From Protaetiibacter mangrovi (lineage in GTDB: Bacteria; Actinomycetota; Actinomycetes; Actinomycetales; Microbacteriaceae): DNA of 64,000 bases. Below, in pieces: positions 1 through 9,485 of this stretch (position 1 is the stretch's first letter; each line of letters begins with the position of its first letter). The notes beneath the pieces were generated by a model. It searched no databases. It had not been told where the DNA came from and saw nothing but the letters and a program-made list of their open reading frames with translations. Position numbers and translations under genes: made by a program. The stretch covers positions 337,050 to 401,049 of the forward strand of contig NZ_JANTHX010000005.1 in assembly GCF_024752305.1 (NCBI RefSeq), read 5' to 3'.

Positions 1-2991
1 CTGGTGGCGGACGAGACGGGGCTCGGCAAGAGCATCGTCGCCCGCGGGGTGATCGCCGAGGCCATCGAGCACCTGCAGCACGTGGACGAGGTAGCGCGAA
101 TCGACGTCGTCTACGTGTGCAGCAACACCGATCTCGCGACCCAGAACCTGCGTCGCCTCAACGTCACCGGCGAAGACCACATCGGCATGGCGACCCGCCT
201 CACGATGCTGGCGAAGGAGAGCCGCCGACTGGCCGAGCCATCGTCGTCCGGTGGCAAGAAGGTCAACCTCGTGTCGTTCACGCCCGGCACCTCGTTCAAG
301 GACGGAGGGTGGCGCACGGGGTCGTCGTCAGAACGCGCGATGCTCACGGTGATCCTCGACCTGCTGGTCAATCACACGAAGTCCGATCGGCGTACGACCC
401 GGCTGCTCATGCAAGCCACGGTCTCGACTCTCGAGCGATTCGAGAACACGGTTCGCGACCTCGAGCGGGAACTCGCCGGCGAACCGGATCCGAGGATCGT
501 CGAGGCGTTCCACCGACTGATCGAGTCGGACGGAACCCTCGAGCGCTTCCTCGGCCTGAGGGATGAGGCTCGCGGACGGTCGAAGCTCTCACCCGAGCTC
601 AAGCACGACGCGGCGAACCTCACCGCTCGCCTGCGCCAGTCGCTCGCGAAGGCGGGCGTCGACACCCTCGAACCCGACCTCATCATCCTCGACGAGTTCC
701 AGCGGTTCCGGCACCTGCTGGATCCCGAGTCGGGCGATGCGGCGGAGCTCGCTCACGCGCTCTTCGAGCATCCGGACGCGAAGGTGCTGCTGCTCTCGGC
801 GACGCCCTACAAGCCCTTCACCAACAGCGACGACGCGGATGACGACCACTACCGCGACTTCCTCGCAACGGTTCGTTTCCTCGCAGGAGGATCGTCCGCA
901 GTGGTCGCCGGCGTCGCGTCTGCGCTCGACGGCTACCGCAGCGCGCTCGTCACGGGCGGCGATGCAGACGCAGCGGCCGAACTGGTGCGCGAGCGCCTGC
1001 TGCCGCTGATGTCGAGATCCGAACGGCCGCCGATCGCGGAGCGGGAGGATCTGGTTGTCGTGCGTCATCTGCCCACCGCGTCCCCGTCGGTCGACGACAT
1101 CCGCGGATGGGCCGCGCTGCGACGCCTCGGCGACCTGGTCGACTCGCCGGTCGACATCGAGTACTGGAAGTCGATCCCGTACTTCGCCAACTTCATGGAC
1201 GGGTATCAGTTGGCTCGGCGGGTCGACGAGCACCTGGAGAGCGAACCCGAGTCGACCGCGGCCGCATTGGCGGCATCCGAGTCGCTCGACCGGGAGAAGC
1301 TGGAAGCGTTCGACGAGGTCGATCTCGCGAACGGTCACCTTCGCGCCTTGGCCGAGCAGACCGTCGGCGACGGATGGTGGCGGCTGCTTTGGATGCCACC
1401 CACCATGCCGTACATCGAACCGGGCCCGGTCTTCGGCCCTCTCTCCGATGGGCGTGTCACCAAGCAGGTGATCTTCTCGGCATGGTCCGGCGTGCCGACG
1501 GCGGTGGCGGCGCTGCTCAGCTACGAGGCGGACCGGCAGATCGCGGCCGACAGGAGCGTATTGCGGGCGAACACCCCGGACGCGCGCAAGGCGGTACGGT
1601 CGCGTCTGAACTATCCGTTGCCCGAGGGTCGCCCAGCCGCGATGTCGACTCTGGCCCTCTTCTGGCCGCATCCGGCGCTCGCCGAGCTCGGCGACCCGCT
1701 CGAAGCCGCGCGCCGAGTCGGCGGACGGATCAGTGACGACGATCTCGTTGCGGATGTCGCTTCGCGACTGAGCGCGGAGTTCGACGCCGACCAACTCTGG
1801 GAGGCGAGCTTCGGCACGCCGGGCGGTGTGCCCGACGACATCCGTGCGACGTCACCCGAGCAGCTGGCCGCGGGCGGAGATGACGAGGAGGGCCCCGCCG
1901 GACTGATCGCGCACATCCGGCTCGCACTCGACACTCCGACAAATGACCCGCGGACGCATCCGGAGTTGGCGAGACTCGCCGCCCACGCGCCCGGCAATGT
2001 CGCGTGGCGAGCGTTGCGAAGCGTGGCCGGCCCGGAAGCCAGCGAGCAGGGTATGTGGCGCGCGGCCTTCGAACTCGCCGGCGGCATCCGCACCCTGTTC
2101 AACCGCAAGGAGAGCATCGCCCTGCTGGTCGCTCTCTATGGCGACGATCGTCAGGTGCCGTTCTGGCTGAGCGTTCTGGCGTATTGCGCCGACGGCAATC
2201 TTCAGGCGGTGCTCGACGAGTACCTGTTCCAGCTGATGAGCGAGAACGGGGGAGCTGAGCTCGGCGACGCCGAACTGCTCGATCTCGCCCGTCGGGCGGT
2301 CGACGCCCTGAGCCTGCGGCCGGCGCGGTACGAGGCGCGCGACGTGACCCCCGAACGTGCAGAGATCCCGCTGGTGGCGCGGTTCGCGCTCCGATACGGC
2401 GGCAAGACGACGACGGACGCGGATGAGCGCGCCGGTGTCCGCCAGGGCGAGGTGCGCGCCGCCTTCAACAGCCCGTTCGCCCCCTTCGTGTTGGCCTCGA
2501 CGAGCGTCGGGCAGGAGGGCATCGACTTCCACTGGTGGAGCCACTCGGTGGTGCACTGGAATCTGCCGAGCAACCCCGTCGACTTCGAGCAGAGGGAGGG
2601 CCGGGTGAATCGGTACGCGGGCCACGCGGTGCGCAAGAACGTGGCTACCGCGCACTGGCAAGACGTGGTCGGTTCGTCGGATCCGCGCGCGTGGCGAGCC
2701 GCGTTCGACGCGGCAGGCGCCTCGGACAGCTCGACACTCGGAGAGTTCTCGCCGTGGTGGATCTACCCCGGGCCGGCGCGCATCCACCGCTTGCTCGCGA
2801 CATACCCGCTCAGCCGGGACGCCGACAAGTACGAGCGCCTTCGCTCGGCCCTGACGCTCTACCGCCTCACACTGGGGCAACCGCGACAGGAGGACATGAT
2901 CGACATGCTGGCGCGGCGGGACGTGGCGGACGACGCGCTGCCGACGATCGACCTGCGGCCGCCATCGGCCCGCCGTCGGTCGGTCGGTTGA
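1..2991 (+). CDS. SF2/SNF2-like helicase of a defence island, 5' end outside the window
   Basis: The frame is open from the first base, so this is the C-terminal 996 residues of a longer protein. It opens inside the Walker A region (DETGLGKS), has a DExx-type motif II (LDEFQRF, about residue 229 of the visible part), motif III (LLSATPYK, about 267), and a well-preserved helicase C domain (TSVGQEGIDF about 833, then REGRVNR about 865). A long insert separates the two ATPase halves. Helicases with this arrangement occur in anti-phage loci. It lies 64 bp upstream of hsdM on the same strand, which suggests a functional link with the restriction system. The exact family cannot be fixed without the missing N-terminus; a DISARM-type helicase is possible, but no other DISARM gene is visible. 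Confidence 0.75.
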   Translation: MVADETGLGKSIVARGVIAEAIEHLQHVDEVARIDVVYVCSNTDLATQNLRRLNVTGEDHIGMATRLTMLAKESRRLAEPSSSGGKKVNLVSFTPGTSFKDGGWRTGSSSERAMLTVILDLLVNHTKSDRRTTRLLMQATVSTLERFENTVRDLERELAGEPDPRIVEAFHRLIESDGTLERFLGLRDEARGRSKLSPELKHDAANLTARLRQSLAKAGVDTLEPDLIILDEFQRFRHLLDPESGDAAELAHALFEHPDAKVLLLSATPYKPFTNSDDADDDHYRDFLATVRFLAGGSSAVVAGVASALDGYRSALVTGGDADAAAELVRERLLPLMSRSERPPIAEREDLVVVRHLPTASPSVDDIRGWAALRRLGDLVDSPVDIEYWKSIPYFANFMDGYQLARRVDEHLESEPESTAAALAASESLDREKLEAFDEVDLANGHLRALAEQTVGDGWWRLLWMPPTMPYIEPGPVFGPLSDGRVTKQVIFSAWSGVPTAVAALLSYEADRQIAADRSVLRANTPDARKAVRSRLNYPLPEGRPAAMSTLALFWPHPALAELGDPLEAARRVGGRISDDDLVADVASRLSAEFDADQLWEASFGTPGGVPDDIRATSPEQLAAGGDDEEGPAGLIAHIRLALDTPTNDPRTHPELARLAAHAPGNVAWRALRSVAGPEASEQGMWRAAFELAGGIRTLFNRKESIALLVALYGDDRQVPFWLSVLAYCADGNLQAVLDEYLFQLMSENGGAELGDAELLDLARRAVDALSLRPARYEARDVTPERAEIPLVARFALRYGGKTTTDADERAGVRQGEVRAAFNSPFAPFVLASTSVGQEGIDFHWWSHSVVHWNLPSNPVDFEQREGRVNRYAGHAVRKNVATAHWQDVVGSSDPRAWRAAFDAAGASDSSTLGEFSPWWIYPGPARIHRLLATYPLSRDADKYERLRSALTLYRLTLGQPRQEDMIDMLARRDVADDALPTIDLRPPSARRRSVG

Positions 2992-3055
2992 GGAGGCAAA
3001 TCGCTACTAGCGTGGAGTCTCGCGAGCCCTGTCGGCTCTGCATCGAGGAGCATTC

Positions 3056-4795
3056 GTGAGCAATCTGGGTTCGTTCGTTTGGCAGATCGCCGACCAGCTA
3101 CGCGGGGTATACAAACCGCACCAATACGGCGACGTGATCCTTCCGATGACCATCCTGCGCCGCCTCGACTGCGTGCTCGAGAGCAGCCACGACGAGGTGG
3201 GCGCGATCATCGCGAAGCACCCGGAGGGCGGCCGGCGCGACGCTCTCATTCGCAAGGCGACCGGCGTCAGCTTCTTCAACACAAGCCCGTGGACGTTCGC
3301 GAAGCTCGTCTCCGACCCCGACGGGCTCGCCGCGAACCTCGCCGACTTCATCGCCCGCTTCTCCGACGACATCGACGTCTTCGAGCAGTTCAAGTTCGAC
3401 AACGAGATCCACACGATGGCGGAGAACAACCGCCTGCTGCTCGTGGTGCAGAAGTTCGCCGCCCTCGACCTGCACCCCGACCGCGTCTCGAACGCCGAGA
3501 TGGGCGACCTGTTCGAGGAGCTGATTCGCAAGTTTGCGGAGGCTTCCAACGAGACCGCGGGTGAGCATTTCACCCCACGCGACGCCATCCGGCTGATGGT
3601 CGACCTGCTGTTCGCGGGAGACGACAGCGGTATCAGCGAGGCGGGCATCATCCGCCGCGTCTACGACCCGACAGCCGGCACCGGCGGCATGCTCTCGGTG
3701 GCCGAGGAGCGCATCCTGGCCATGAATCCGGATGCGCGCCTGCGGCTGTACGGGCAGGAGATCAACCCGCAGTCGTACGCGATCTGCAAGTCGGACATGA
3801 TCGCGAAGGGGCAGGACGCCTCGAACATCAAGCGCGGAGACACCCTCGCCGACGACCTGTTCGCGGGGCAGCGTTTCGACTACGTGCTCTCGAATCCGCC
3901 GTACGGGGTCGACTGGAAGGCGTCGCAGGCGGCGATCGCCGCGCACATCCAGGAGGCGGGCGACGCGAGCCGCTTCCCGGGCGGGCTGCCGCCGATCAGT
4001 GACGGGCAGATGCTGTTCCTGCAGCATGTGACCACGAAGCTCGAGAAGCGGCACAACGGCGGCGGGCGCGCGGCGATCGTGTTGAACGGGTCGCCGCTAT
4101 TCACGGGCGCCGCCGGATCTGGGCCGAGCGAGATCCGCCGCTGGCTGCTCGAGAACGATTTCGTGGATGCGATCGTCGCGCTGCCGACGAACATGTTCTA
4201 CAACACCGGCATCGCCACCTACGTGTGGCTGCTCGACACCGAGAAGCCGGTCGGGCGTGACGGCACGGTGCAGCTCATCGACGGTACGAGCTTCTTCACG
4301 AAGATGCGCAAGAACCTCGGCCAGAAGTCGCGCGAGATCACGGATGCGAACCGCGACGAGATCGTGCGGCTGTACGCCGAGCACGCCGAGGGCGAGCACG
4401 CGAAGATGTTCCCGACAGATGCGTTCGGCTACTGGACGATCACCGTCGAGCGCCCGCTGCGCGACGACGCGGGCGAGGTGATGACGGATGCGAAGGGCCG
4501 CCCGAAGCCCGACAGCAAGCTGCGCGACACCGAGAACGTGCCCTTCGGCTACGGCGGGAATACGGCGGGCGCCGACGGCCGCGACGCCGCCATCCGCGCC
4601 TACCTCGACGCCGAGGTGCTCCCCCACGTGCCGGATGCCTGGCTCGACCCCGCCAAGACGAAGGTCGGCTACGAAATCCCCTTCACCCGGCACTTCTACC
4701 GCTACGTGCAGCCGCGCCCGCTCGAGGAGATCGACCGCGACCTCAACGAGCTCGTCGCCGAGATCATGGAGCTGCTGCGCGAGGTGGAGCGGTGA
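3056..4795 (+). CDS. hsdM: Type I restriction-modification DNA methyltransferase subunit HsdM
   Basis: Catalytic modification subunit that transfers a methyl group from S-adenosylmethionine to adenine and forms the M2S core with HsdS. The 579 residues show an N-terminal helical HsdM domain, the AdoMet-binding motif DPTAGTGGM (from residue 204) and the amino-methyltransferase motif NPPYG (from residue 280), both intact. The GTG start is set by GAGGAG at 3045-3050, 5 nt upstream. The stop overlaps the hsdS start as GTGA, so translation of the two subunits is probably coupled. Length and motifs are those of a full-length, apparently active enzyme. Confidence 0.95.
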   Translation: MSNLGSFVWQIADQLRGVYKPHQYGDVILPMTILRRLDCVLESSHDEVGAIIAKHPEGGRRDALIRKATGVSFFNTSPWTFAKLVSDPDGLAANLADFIARFSDDIDVFEQFKFDNEIHTMAENNRLLLVVQKFAALDLHPDRVSNAEMGDLFEELIRKFAEASNETAGEHFTPRDAIRLMVDLLFAGDDSGISEAGIIRRVYDPTAGTGGMLSVAEERILAMNPDARLRLYGQEINPQSYAICKSDMIAKGQDASNIKRGDTLADDLFAGQRFDYVLSNPPYGVDWKASQAAIAAHIQEAGDASRFPGGLPPISDGQMLFLQHVTTKLEKRHNGGGRAAIVLNGSPLFTGAAGSGPSEIRRWLLENDFVDAIVALPTNMFYNTGIATYVWLLDTEKPVGRDGTVQLIDGTSFFTKMRKNLGQKSREITDANRDEIVRLYAEHAEGEHAKMFPTDAFGYWTITVERPLRDDAGEVMTDAKGRPKPDSKLRDTENVPFGYGGNTAGADGRDAAIRAYLDAEVLPHVPDAWLDPAKTKVGYEIPFTRHFYRYVQPRPLEEIDRDLNELVAEIMELLREVER

Positions 4796-6108
4796 GCTCG
4801 AGCGACCTTGACGGAGCGCTCGACGCTCTCCCAAGGGGTTGGGAGGTCCGTCAGATCGGTCGTCAGGCGTGGGTTCGTGCCCGCCTCGGCTGGAAAGGAC
4901 TCACCGCGGACGAGTACGTGGACGACGGTGGCCATCCGATGCTCGCGACCCCGAACATCAAGGGAGTCGAGATCGACTTCAAGTCGGCGAACCGAATCTC
5001 CTCACAACGCTTCGAAGAGTCCCCGGAGATTCAACTTGCTCGGGGTGATGTGCTCCTCACAAAGGACGGTTCCACGATCGGAACCGTCAACATGATTCGT
5101 CATCTGCCGGAGCCGGCGACCGTCAACGGCTCGATTGCGGTGATCTCGCCCCGCGAGAACCTCGACGGGCGGTTCCTCTACTGGGTGCTCGTCAGCGAAT
5201 ATGCGCAGTCGATGTTTGATCGCTTCCGCGAAGGCATGGGAGTGCCGCACCTGTTTCAGCGCGACATCAACCGCATCCCGATTCCTGCGCCGCCTTCGTC
5301 AACACAACGTAGGATCGCCGACTACCTCGACCGCGAGACCGCCCAGATCGATACGCTCATCTCGAAGCAGGAGCAGTTGATCGCGAGGCTGCGCGAGCGG
5401 AAACAGTCCACGATTCTCCGAATGACGACGCGCGGGACCGACAGTCAGGCGCTGAAGGACTCGACACTCGAGTGGATCGACCAGGTGCCGGCGTCTTGGG
5501 ACGTGGTCAACATCCGCCGAGTCGCCGAGATGAAGACCGGGCACACGCCGAGCCGGACGGTCGACGCGTACTGGGAGAACACGACGATTCCCTGGTTCAC
5601 GCTCGCCGACGTCTGGCAGTTGCGCGACGGGACGCGGACCTACCTCGGTGAGACCGCGAACAGCATCAGCGAACTGGGCCTGGCGAACTCAGCCGCCGAG
5701 CTGCTGCCCGCCGGCACAGTCGTGTTGTCGAGGACCGCATCGGTGGGGTTCACCGGGATTATGCCCACGCCGATGGCAACCAGCCAAGATTTCTGGAACT
5801 GGGTGTGTAGCCCCGCGTTGCTCCCCGATTACCTCGTGTATGTGTTCCGCGCCATGCACGATCACTTCCGTTCCCTCATGATCGGGTCGACGCACAAGAC
5901 GATCTATCAACCGGTCGCCGCAGCCATCCGCATCCCCCTCCCCCCTACCGACGAGCAGCGCCGCATCGTGGCGCAGCTCGACGAGCAGACCGCCAAGATC
6001 GACACCCTCATCGCGAAGGCGGAGCGGTTCATCGTGCTAGCGAAGGAGCGGCGGGCGGCGCTCATCACGGCGGCGGTGACGGGGCAGCTGGATGTGACCG
6101 CGGCCTGA
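4792..6108 (+). CDS. hsdS: Type I restriction-modification specificity subunit HsdS
   Basis: Specificity subunit that decides the two-part recognition sequence for methylation and cleavage. The 438 residues contain two target-recognition domains, each followed by the conserved helical spacer: RRIADYLDRETAQIDTLISK from about residue 173 and RRIVAQLDEQTAKIDTLIAK from about residue 390. The near identity of these two spacers is the usual internal repeat of HsdS; they form the coiled coil that separates the two half-sites. The GTG start overlaps the hsdM stop by 4 bp. The first recognition domain has somewhat lower GC than its neighbours, as expected for regions exchanged by recombination. The recognised sequence cannot be predicted from the window. 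Confidence 0.95.
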   Translation: MSSSDLDGALDALPRGWEVRQIGRQAWVRARLGWKGLTADEYVDDGGHPMLATPNIKGVEIDFKSANRISSQRFEESPEIQLARGDVLLTKDGSTIGTVNMIRHLPEPATVNGSIAVISPRENLDGRFLYWVLVSEYAQSMFDRFREGMGVPHLFQRDINRIPIPAPPSSTQRRIADYLDRETAQIDTLISKQEQLIARLRERKQSTILRMTTRGTDSQALKDSTLEWIDQVPASWDVVNIRRVAEMKTGHTPSRTVDAYWENTTIPWFTLADVWQLRDGTRTYLGETANSISELGLANSAAELLPAGTVVLSRTASVGFTGIMPTPMATSQDFWNWVCSPALLPDYLVYVFRAMHDHFRSLMIGSTHKTIYQPVAAAIRIPLPPTDEQRRIVAQLDEQTAKIDTLIAKAERFIVLAKERRAALITAAVTGQLDVTAA

Positions 6109-6135
6109 GTGTGGCCTTGTGTGGTGCGTGGGCTG

Positions 6136-6170
6136 TCTTCGACACGCCCGCTTCGCCGGGCTACTCATCC
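6136..6170. repeat. REP-like element copy 1
   Basis: A copy of the hairpin repeat that begins TCGACACG and ends CTACTC, with a GC-rich palindromic core around CGCTTCG. It lies between hsdS and hsdR. Related copies are at 10739, 11562, 11611, 13007, 13853 and, inside pabB, at 44811 and 44864. Confidence 0.7.
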
Positions 6171-6242
6171 GGCGGGGTAGACCCAGTCACCTGAGTGGGG
6201 GCTGAAGGGCTGGGTGACACATGCGCCATGCTTGAGAGCATC

Positions 6243-9200
6243 ATGGCGATCCACCACGAGAAGGCGTTCGAAGACGAAATCTGCGCCGCCCTCGAAGCCA
6301 ACGGCTGGCTGTACTCTCCTACCGCATCCGGCTACGACCAGAAGCGGGCGCTGTTCCCGGATGACGTGTTCGCCTGGCTGCAGGAGACGCAGCCCGAGGA
6401 GTGGGCGAAAGCCGTCAAACCCGCCGCATCCGCCGCCGAGCAGGAGCAGGCGAAGCAGCAGCTGCTCGACCGGCTCGTGACCACGCTCGACCTGCCGCTG
6501 GATGCGGGAGGCGGCACCCTAAACGTGCTGCGGAACGGGTTCAAGAAGACGCCCGCGTCGTTCGCCATGTGCGCGTTCAAGCCGGCGACGAGCCTCAACG
6601 CGAGCGCGCTGGCCCGCTACCAGGCCGTGCGGCTACGGGTCATGCGGCAGGTGTTCTACTCGTCGAAGAAGCGCGACTCGATCGACCTCGTGCTGTTCGT
6701 CAACGGCCTCCCCGTCGCGACAATCGAGCTCAAGACCGACGACACGCAGTCGCTCGCGGACGCCGTGCAGCAGTACCGCCACGACCGCGGCCCGCAGGGC
6801 GAGCCGCTGCTCGGCTTCGGCAACCGCACCCTCGTGCACTTCGCCGTCTCCACCGACCGTGTCGCCATGACCACCCGGCTCGCCGGTGCCGCCACCCACT
6901 TCCTCCCGTTCGACCGTGGGGACGCCGGCCGCAGCGGCAACCCGACCGTGCCCGGGAAGGCGGCATCCGCCTACCTCTGGGAGCAGGTGCTGCAGCGAGA
7001 CGCGTGGCTGCACATCGTCGGCAAGCTGCTGCACCTCGAGAAGAAGACCAGCACCGACCCCATCACGGGTGCCGTCACGAAGTCGACGAGCATACTGTTC
7101 CCGCGCTACCACCAGTGGGAGCTCGTCACCACCCTGCTCGACGCCGCGCGTACCGAGGGGCCCGGTCATCGGTACCTCGTGCAGCACTCCGCCGGCTCCG
7201 GCAAGACCAACTCGATCGCCTGGCTCGCTCACGGCCTCGCCACCATGCACGACGACGCCGACCGGCGCGTGTTCGACACCGTCATCGTGGTCACCGACCG
7301 CACCGTGCTCGACGACCAGCTGCAGCGCGCCATCCGCGAGATCGAGGGCGTCGACGGCACCGTCGCCACCATCAACGCGGATGAGGTGCGCAAGGCCGGC
7401 GACGACGTCACCTCCAAGTCGGGGCTGCTCGCACGCGAACTGCTCTCCGGGAAGCACATCGTGATCGTCACGCTGCAGACGTTCCCCTTCGCGCTCGAAG
7501 CGATCCACAGCACCACGGGTCTCGCCGAGAAGCGGTTCGCGATCATCGCCGACGAGGCGCACTCCTCGCAGACCGGCGAGGCGGCGAAGAAGCTCAAAGA
7601 GGTGCTCACCGCGGAGGAGCGCGCCGACGTCGACGACGGCGCCGACTTCGACACGGAGGCCGTGCTCGCCGAGCAGATGGCGGCCCGCGCCGACTCCCCG
7701 AACCTCTCGTTCTTCGCCTTCACCGCCACCCCGAAGGCGAAGACGATGGAACTGTTCGGGCGGATCGGCGACGACGGCACACCGCATCCGTTCCACGTCT
7801 ACACGATGCAACAGGCGATCGAGGAGGGCTACATCCTCGACGTGCTGAAGAACTACACCACCTACGACACCGCGTTCCGGATCGCCGAACAGAGCAGCCG
7901 CCACCTGCAGGCCGTCGACGTCGTCGACGAGACGGAGGCCACCAAGAAGCTGATGCGCTGGGTGTCGCTGCACCCCACCAACATCGCCCAGAAGGTGCAG
8001 ATCATCGTCGAGCACTACCGCGCCAACGTGCGGCACCTGCTCGACGGGCACGCGAAGGCGATGGTGGTGACGAGCTCGCGCGAGCACGCGGTGCGCTACA
8101 AGGAGCTGATCGACGCGTACATCGCCAGGAAGGGCTACCGGATGGCGACTCTCGTCGCGTTCTCCGGCACGCTCACTGCGGAGCAGGTGCCCGGCGCGCA
8201 CCCGCCGGGCGTCGAACCGCCGTACTCGGAGACGAACCTCAACGCGGGCCTGCGGGGGCGCACCCTGCCTGCCGCGTTCGCATCCGACGACTTCCAGATC
8301 CTCATCGTCGCCAACAAGTACCAGACCGGCTTCGACCAGCCACTGCTGAGCGCCATGTACGTCGACAAGCGCCTCTCCGGCGTTACCGCGGTGCAGACGC
8401 TCTCCCGCCTCAACCGCACCTACCCGGCGGCAGGCAAGGACACCACCTTCGTGCTCGACTTCGTCAACGACCCGGGCGAGATCCTCGGCTCGTTCCAGCC
8501 GTACTTCCGCGACGCGCGACTGTCGGAGGTGACGGATGTCGACACGATCCACGACATCCGCACGCGCCTCGACGCGGCCGACATCTACGCGGATGCGGAG
8601 GTCGAGGCGTTCACCGACGCCTTCTTCGCCGGCACCCGGCACACCGCCCACACGGCGCCGCTCAAGGCGGCCGCCGACCGCTTCAACGGGCGATACGCGG
8701 ATGCCGTGGCCGTCGACAACCGCGCGGACCTCGAAGAGCTCGACCTGTTCCGCAAGAACGTCGGCACCTTCGTGCGCATGTACGACTTCCTCTCCCAGAT
8801 CGTCGACTACGGCGACACCGGGCTCGAGAAGCGCTCGCTCTACCTGCGGCTGCTGCTGCCCCGGCTGACCGGGCGCCGGGACGAGGAGCCGATCGACTTC
8901 TCGACCGTCGAGCTGACCCACATCAAGCAGGCCCGCTCCGGCGAGCACCGGCTCGACCTCGCCTCGGGCGCCGAGGTGCAGCTGCATCCGCCGGGCGAGG
9001 CCGGCTCGGGGACGGCGCGCGACCCGCGGATGGTGCGGTTGGCGGAGGTGCTCGCCCGCATCAACGAGCTGTTCGCCGACGAGGACTTCGCGGCGTCCGA
9101 AGAGCAGTCGTGGGTGGAGGGGCTGGTCACCGTGCTGAGCGACAACCCGATCATCCGCACCCAGGCGAGCGCCAACACGCGGGCTCAGTTCGTGGAGTCG

Positions 9201-9371
9201 CCCGACCTCGGCGACGCGGTGACGGAGGCCGTGCTCGGCAATCAGGCGGCCCACGGGAAGATGGCCGACATCTACTTCGACCGCGCCGAGGTGCAGCTCG
9301 AGGTGAAGCGGTTGCTCGGTGAGCTCGTGCACGAGGCGATCCTCGGCGAGACTGGTGCCCGGGGCGCGTGA
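6243..9371 (+). CDS. hsdR: Type I restriction endonuclease subunit HsdR
   Basis: Motor and nuclease subunit that translocates DNA and cleaves at a distance from unmethylated sites. From the ATG at 6243 the protein has 1042 residues: an N-terminal PD-(D/E)xK nuclease with D148 and E162-L-K164, Walker A HSAGSGKT from residue 315, the DEAH box from residue 437, FTATP soon after, a helicase C domain, and a C-terminal helical region that binds the HsdM/HsdS core. The start is uncertain: ATG at 6228 and GTG at 6195 are in frame. I prefer 6243 because homologues begin near HHEKAFE and GAGAG lies 4 nt upstream. A REP copy in the 134-bp gap after hsdS may separate its transcription from hsdM-hsdS. Confidence 0.93.
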   Translation: MAIHHEKAFEDEICAALEANGWLYSPTASGYDQKRALFPDDVFAWLQETQPEEWAKAVKPAASAAEQEQAKQQLLDRLVTTLDLPLDAGGGTLNVLRNGFKKTPASFAMCAFKPATSLNASALARYQAVRLRVMRQVFYSSKKRDSIDLVLFVNGLPVATIELKTDDTQSLADAVQQYRHDRGPQGEPLLGFGNRTLVHFAVSTDRVAMTTRLAGAATHFLPFDRGDAGRSGNPTVPGKAASAYLWEQVLQRDAWLHIVGKLLHLEKKTSTDPITGAVTKSTSILFPRYHQWELVTTLLDAARTEGPGHRYLVQHSAGSGKTNSIAWLAHGLATMHDDADRRVFDTVIVVTDRTVLDDQLQRAIREIEGVDGTVATINADEVRKAGDDVTSKSGLLARELLSGKHIVIVTLQTFPFALEAIHSTTGLAEKRFAIIADEAHSSQTGEAAKKLKEVLTAEERADVDDGADFDTEAVLAEQMAARADSPNLSFFAFTATPKAKTMELFGRIGDDGTPHPFHVYTMQQAIEEGYILDVLKNYTTYDTAFRIAEQSSRHLQAVDVVDETEATKKLMRWVSLHPTNIAQKVQIIVEHYRANVRHLLDGHAKAMVVTSSREHAVRYKELIDAYIARKGYRMATLVAFSGTLTAEQVPGAHPPGVEPPYSETNLNAGLRGRTLPAAFASDDFQILIVANKYQTGFDQPLLSAMYVDKRLSGVTAVQTLSRLNRTYPAAGKDTTFVLDFVNDPGEILGSFQPYFRDARLSEVTDVDTIHDIRTRLDAADIYADAEVEAFTDAFFAGTRHTAHTAPLKAAADRFNGRYADAVAVDNRADLEELDLFRKNVGTFVRMYDFLSQIVDYGDTGLEKRSLYLRLLLPRLTGRRDEEPIDFSTVELTHIKQARSGEHRLDLASGAEVQLHPPGEAGSGTARDPRMVRLAEVLARINELFADEDFAASEEQSWVEGLVTVLSDNPIIRTQASANTRAQFVESPDLGDAVTEAVLGNQAAHGKMADIYFDRAEVQLEVKRLLGELVHEAILGETGARGA

Positions 9372-9485
9372 AGCGGCCGAATGTCGGGCCCGGGGGGCAG
9401 CCCGCCCCGAGTTGGGGGAGGTTGGGGTCGGCGGCGAATGGCAACATGACACGGTGAGCACAGCACGTTCTACGCGAGTTCGACG

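Noticed and set aside
1-6108. Assignment of the helicase plus methyltransferase to a DISARM system.
   Set aside because: The methyltransferase is a clear HsdM followed by HsdS and HsdR, and no DrmA-, DrmB- or DrmC-like gene is visible. The part upstream of the window could change this view.
6633-9461. A 942-codon open frame on the minus strand across hsdR.
   Set aside because: It is an antisense shadow caused by high GC at third codon positions. Its product is a low-complexity run of arginine, valine, leucine and glutamate with no family signature, while hsdR on the other strand has all motifs.
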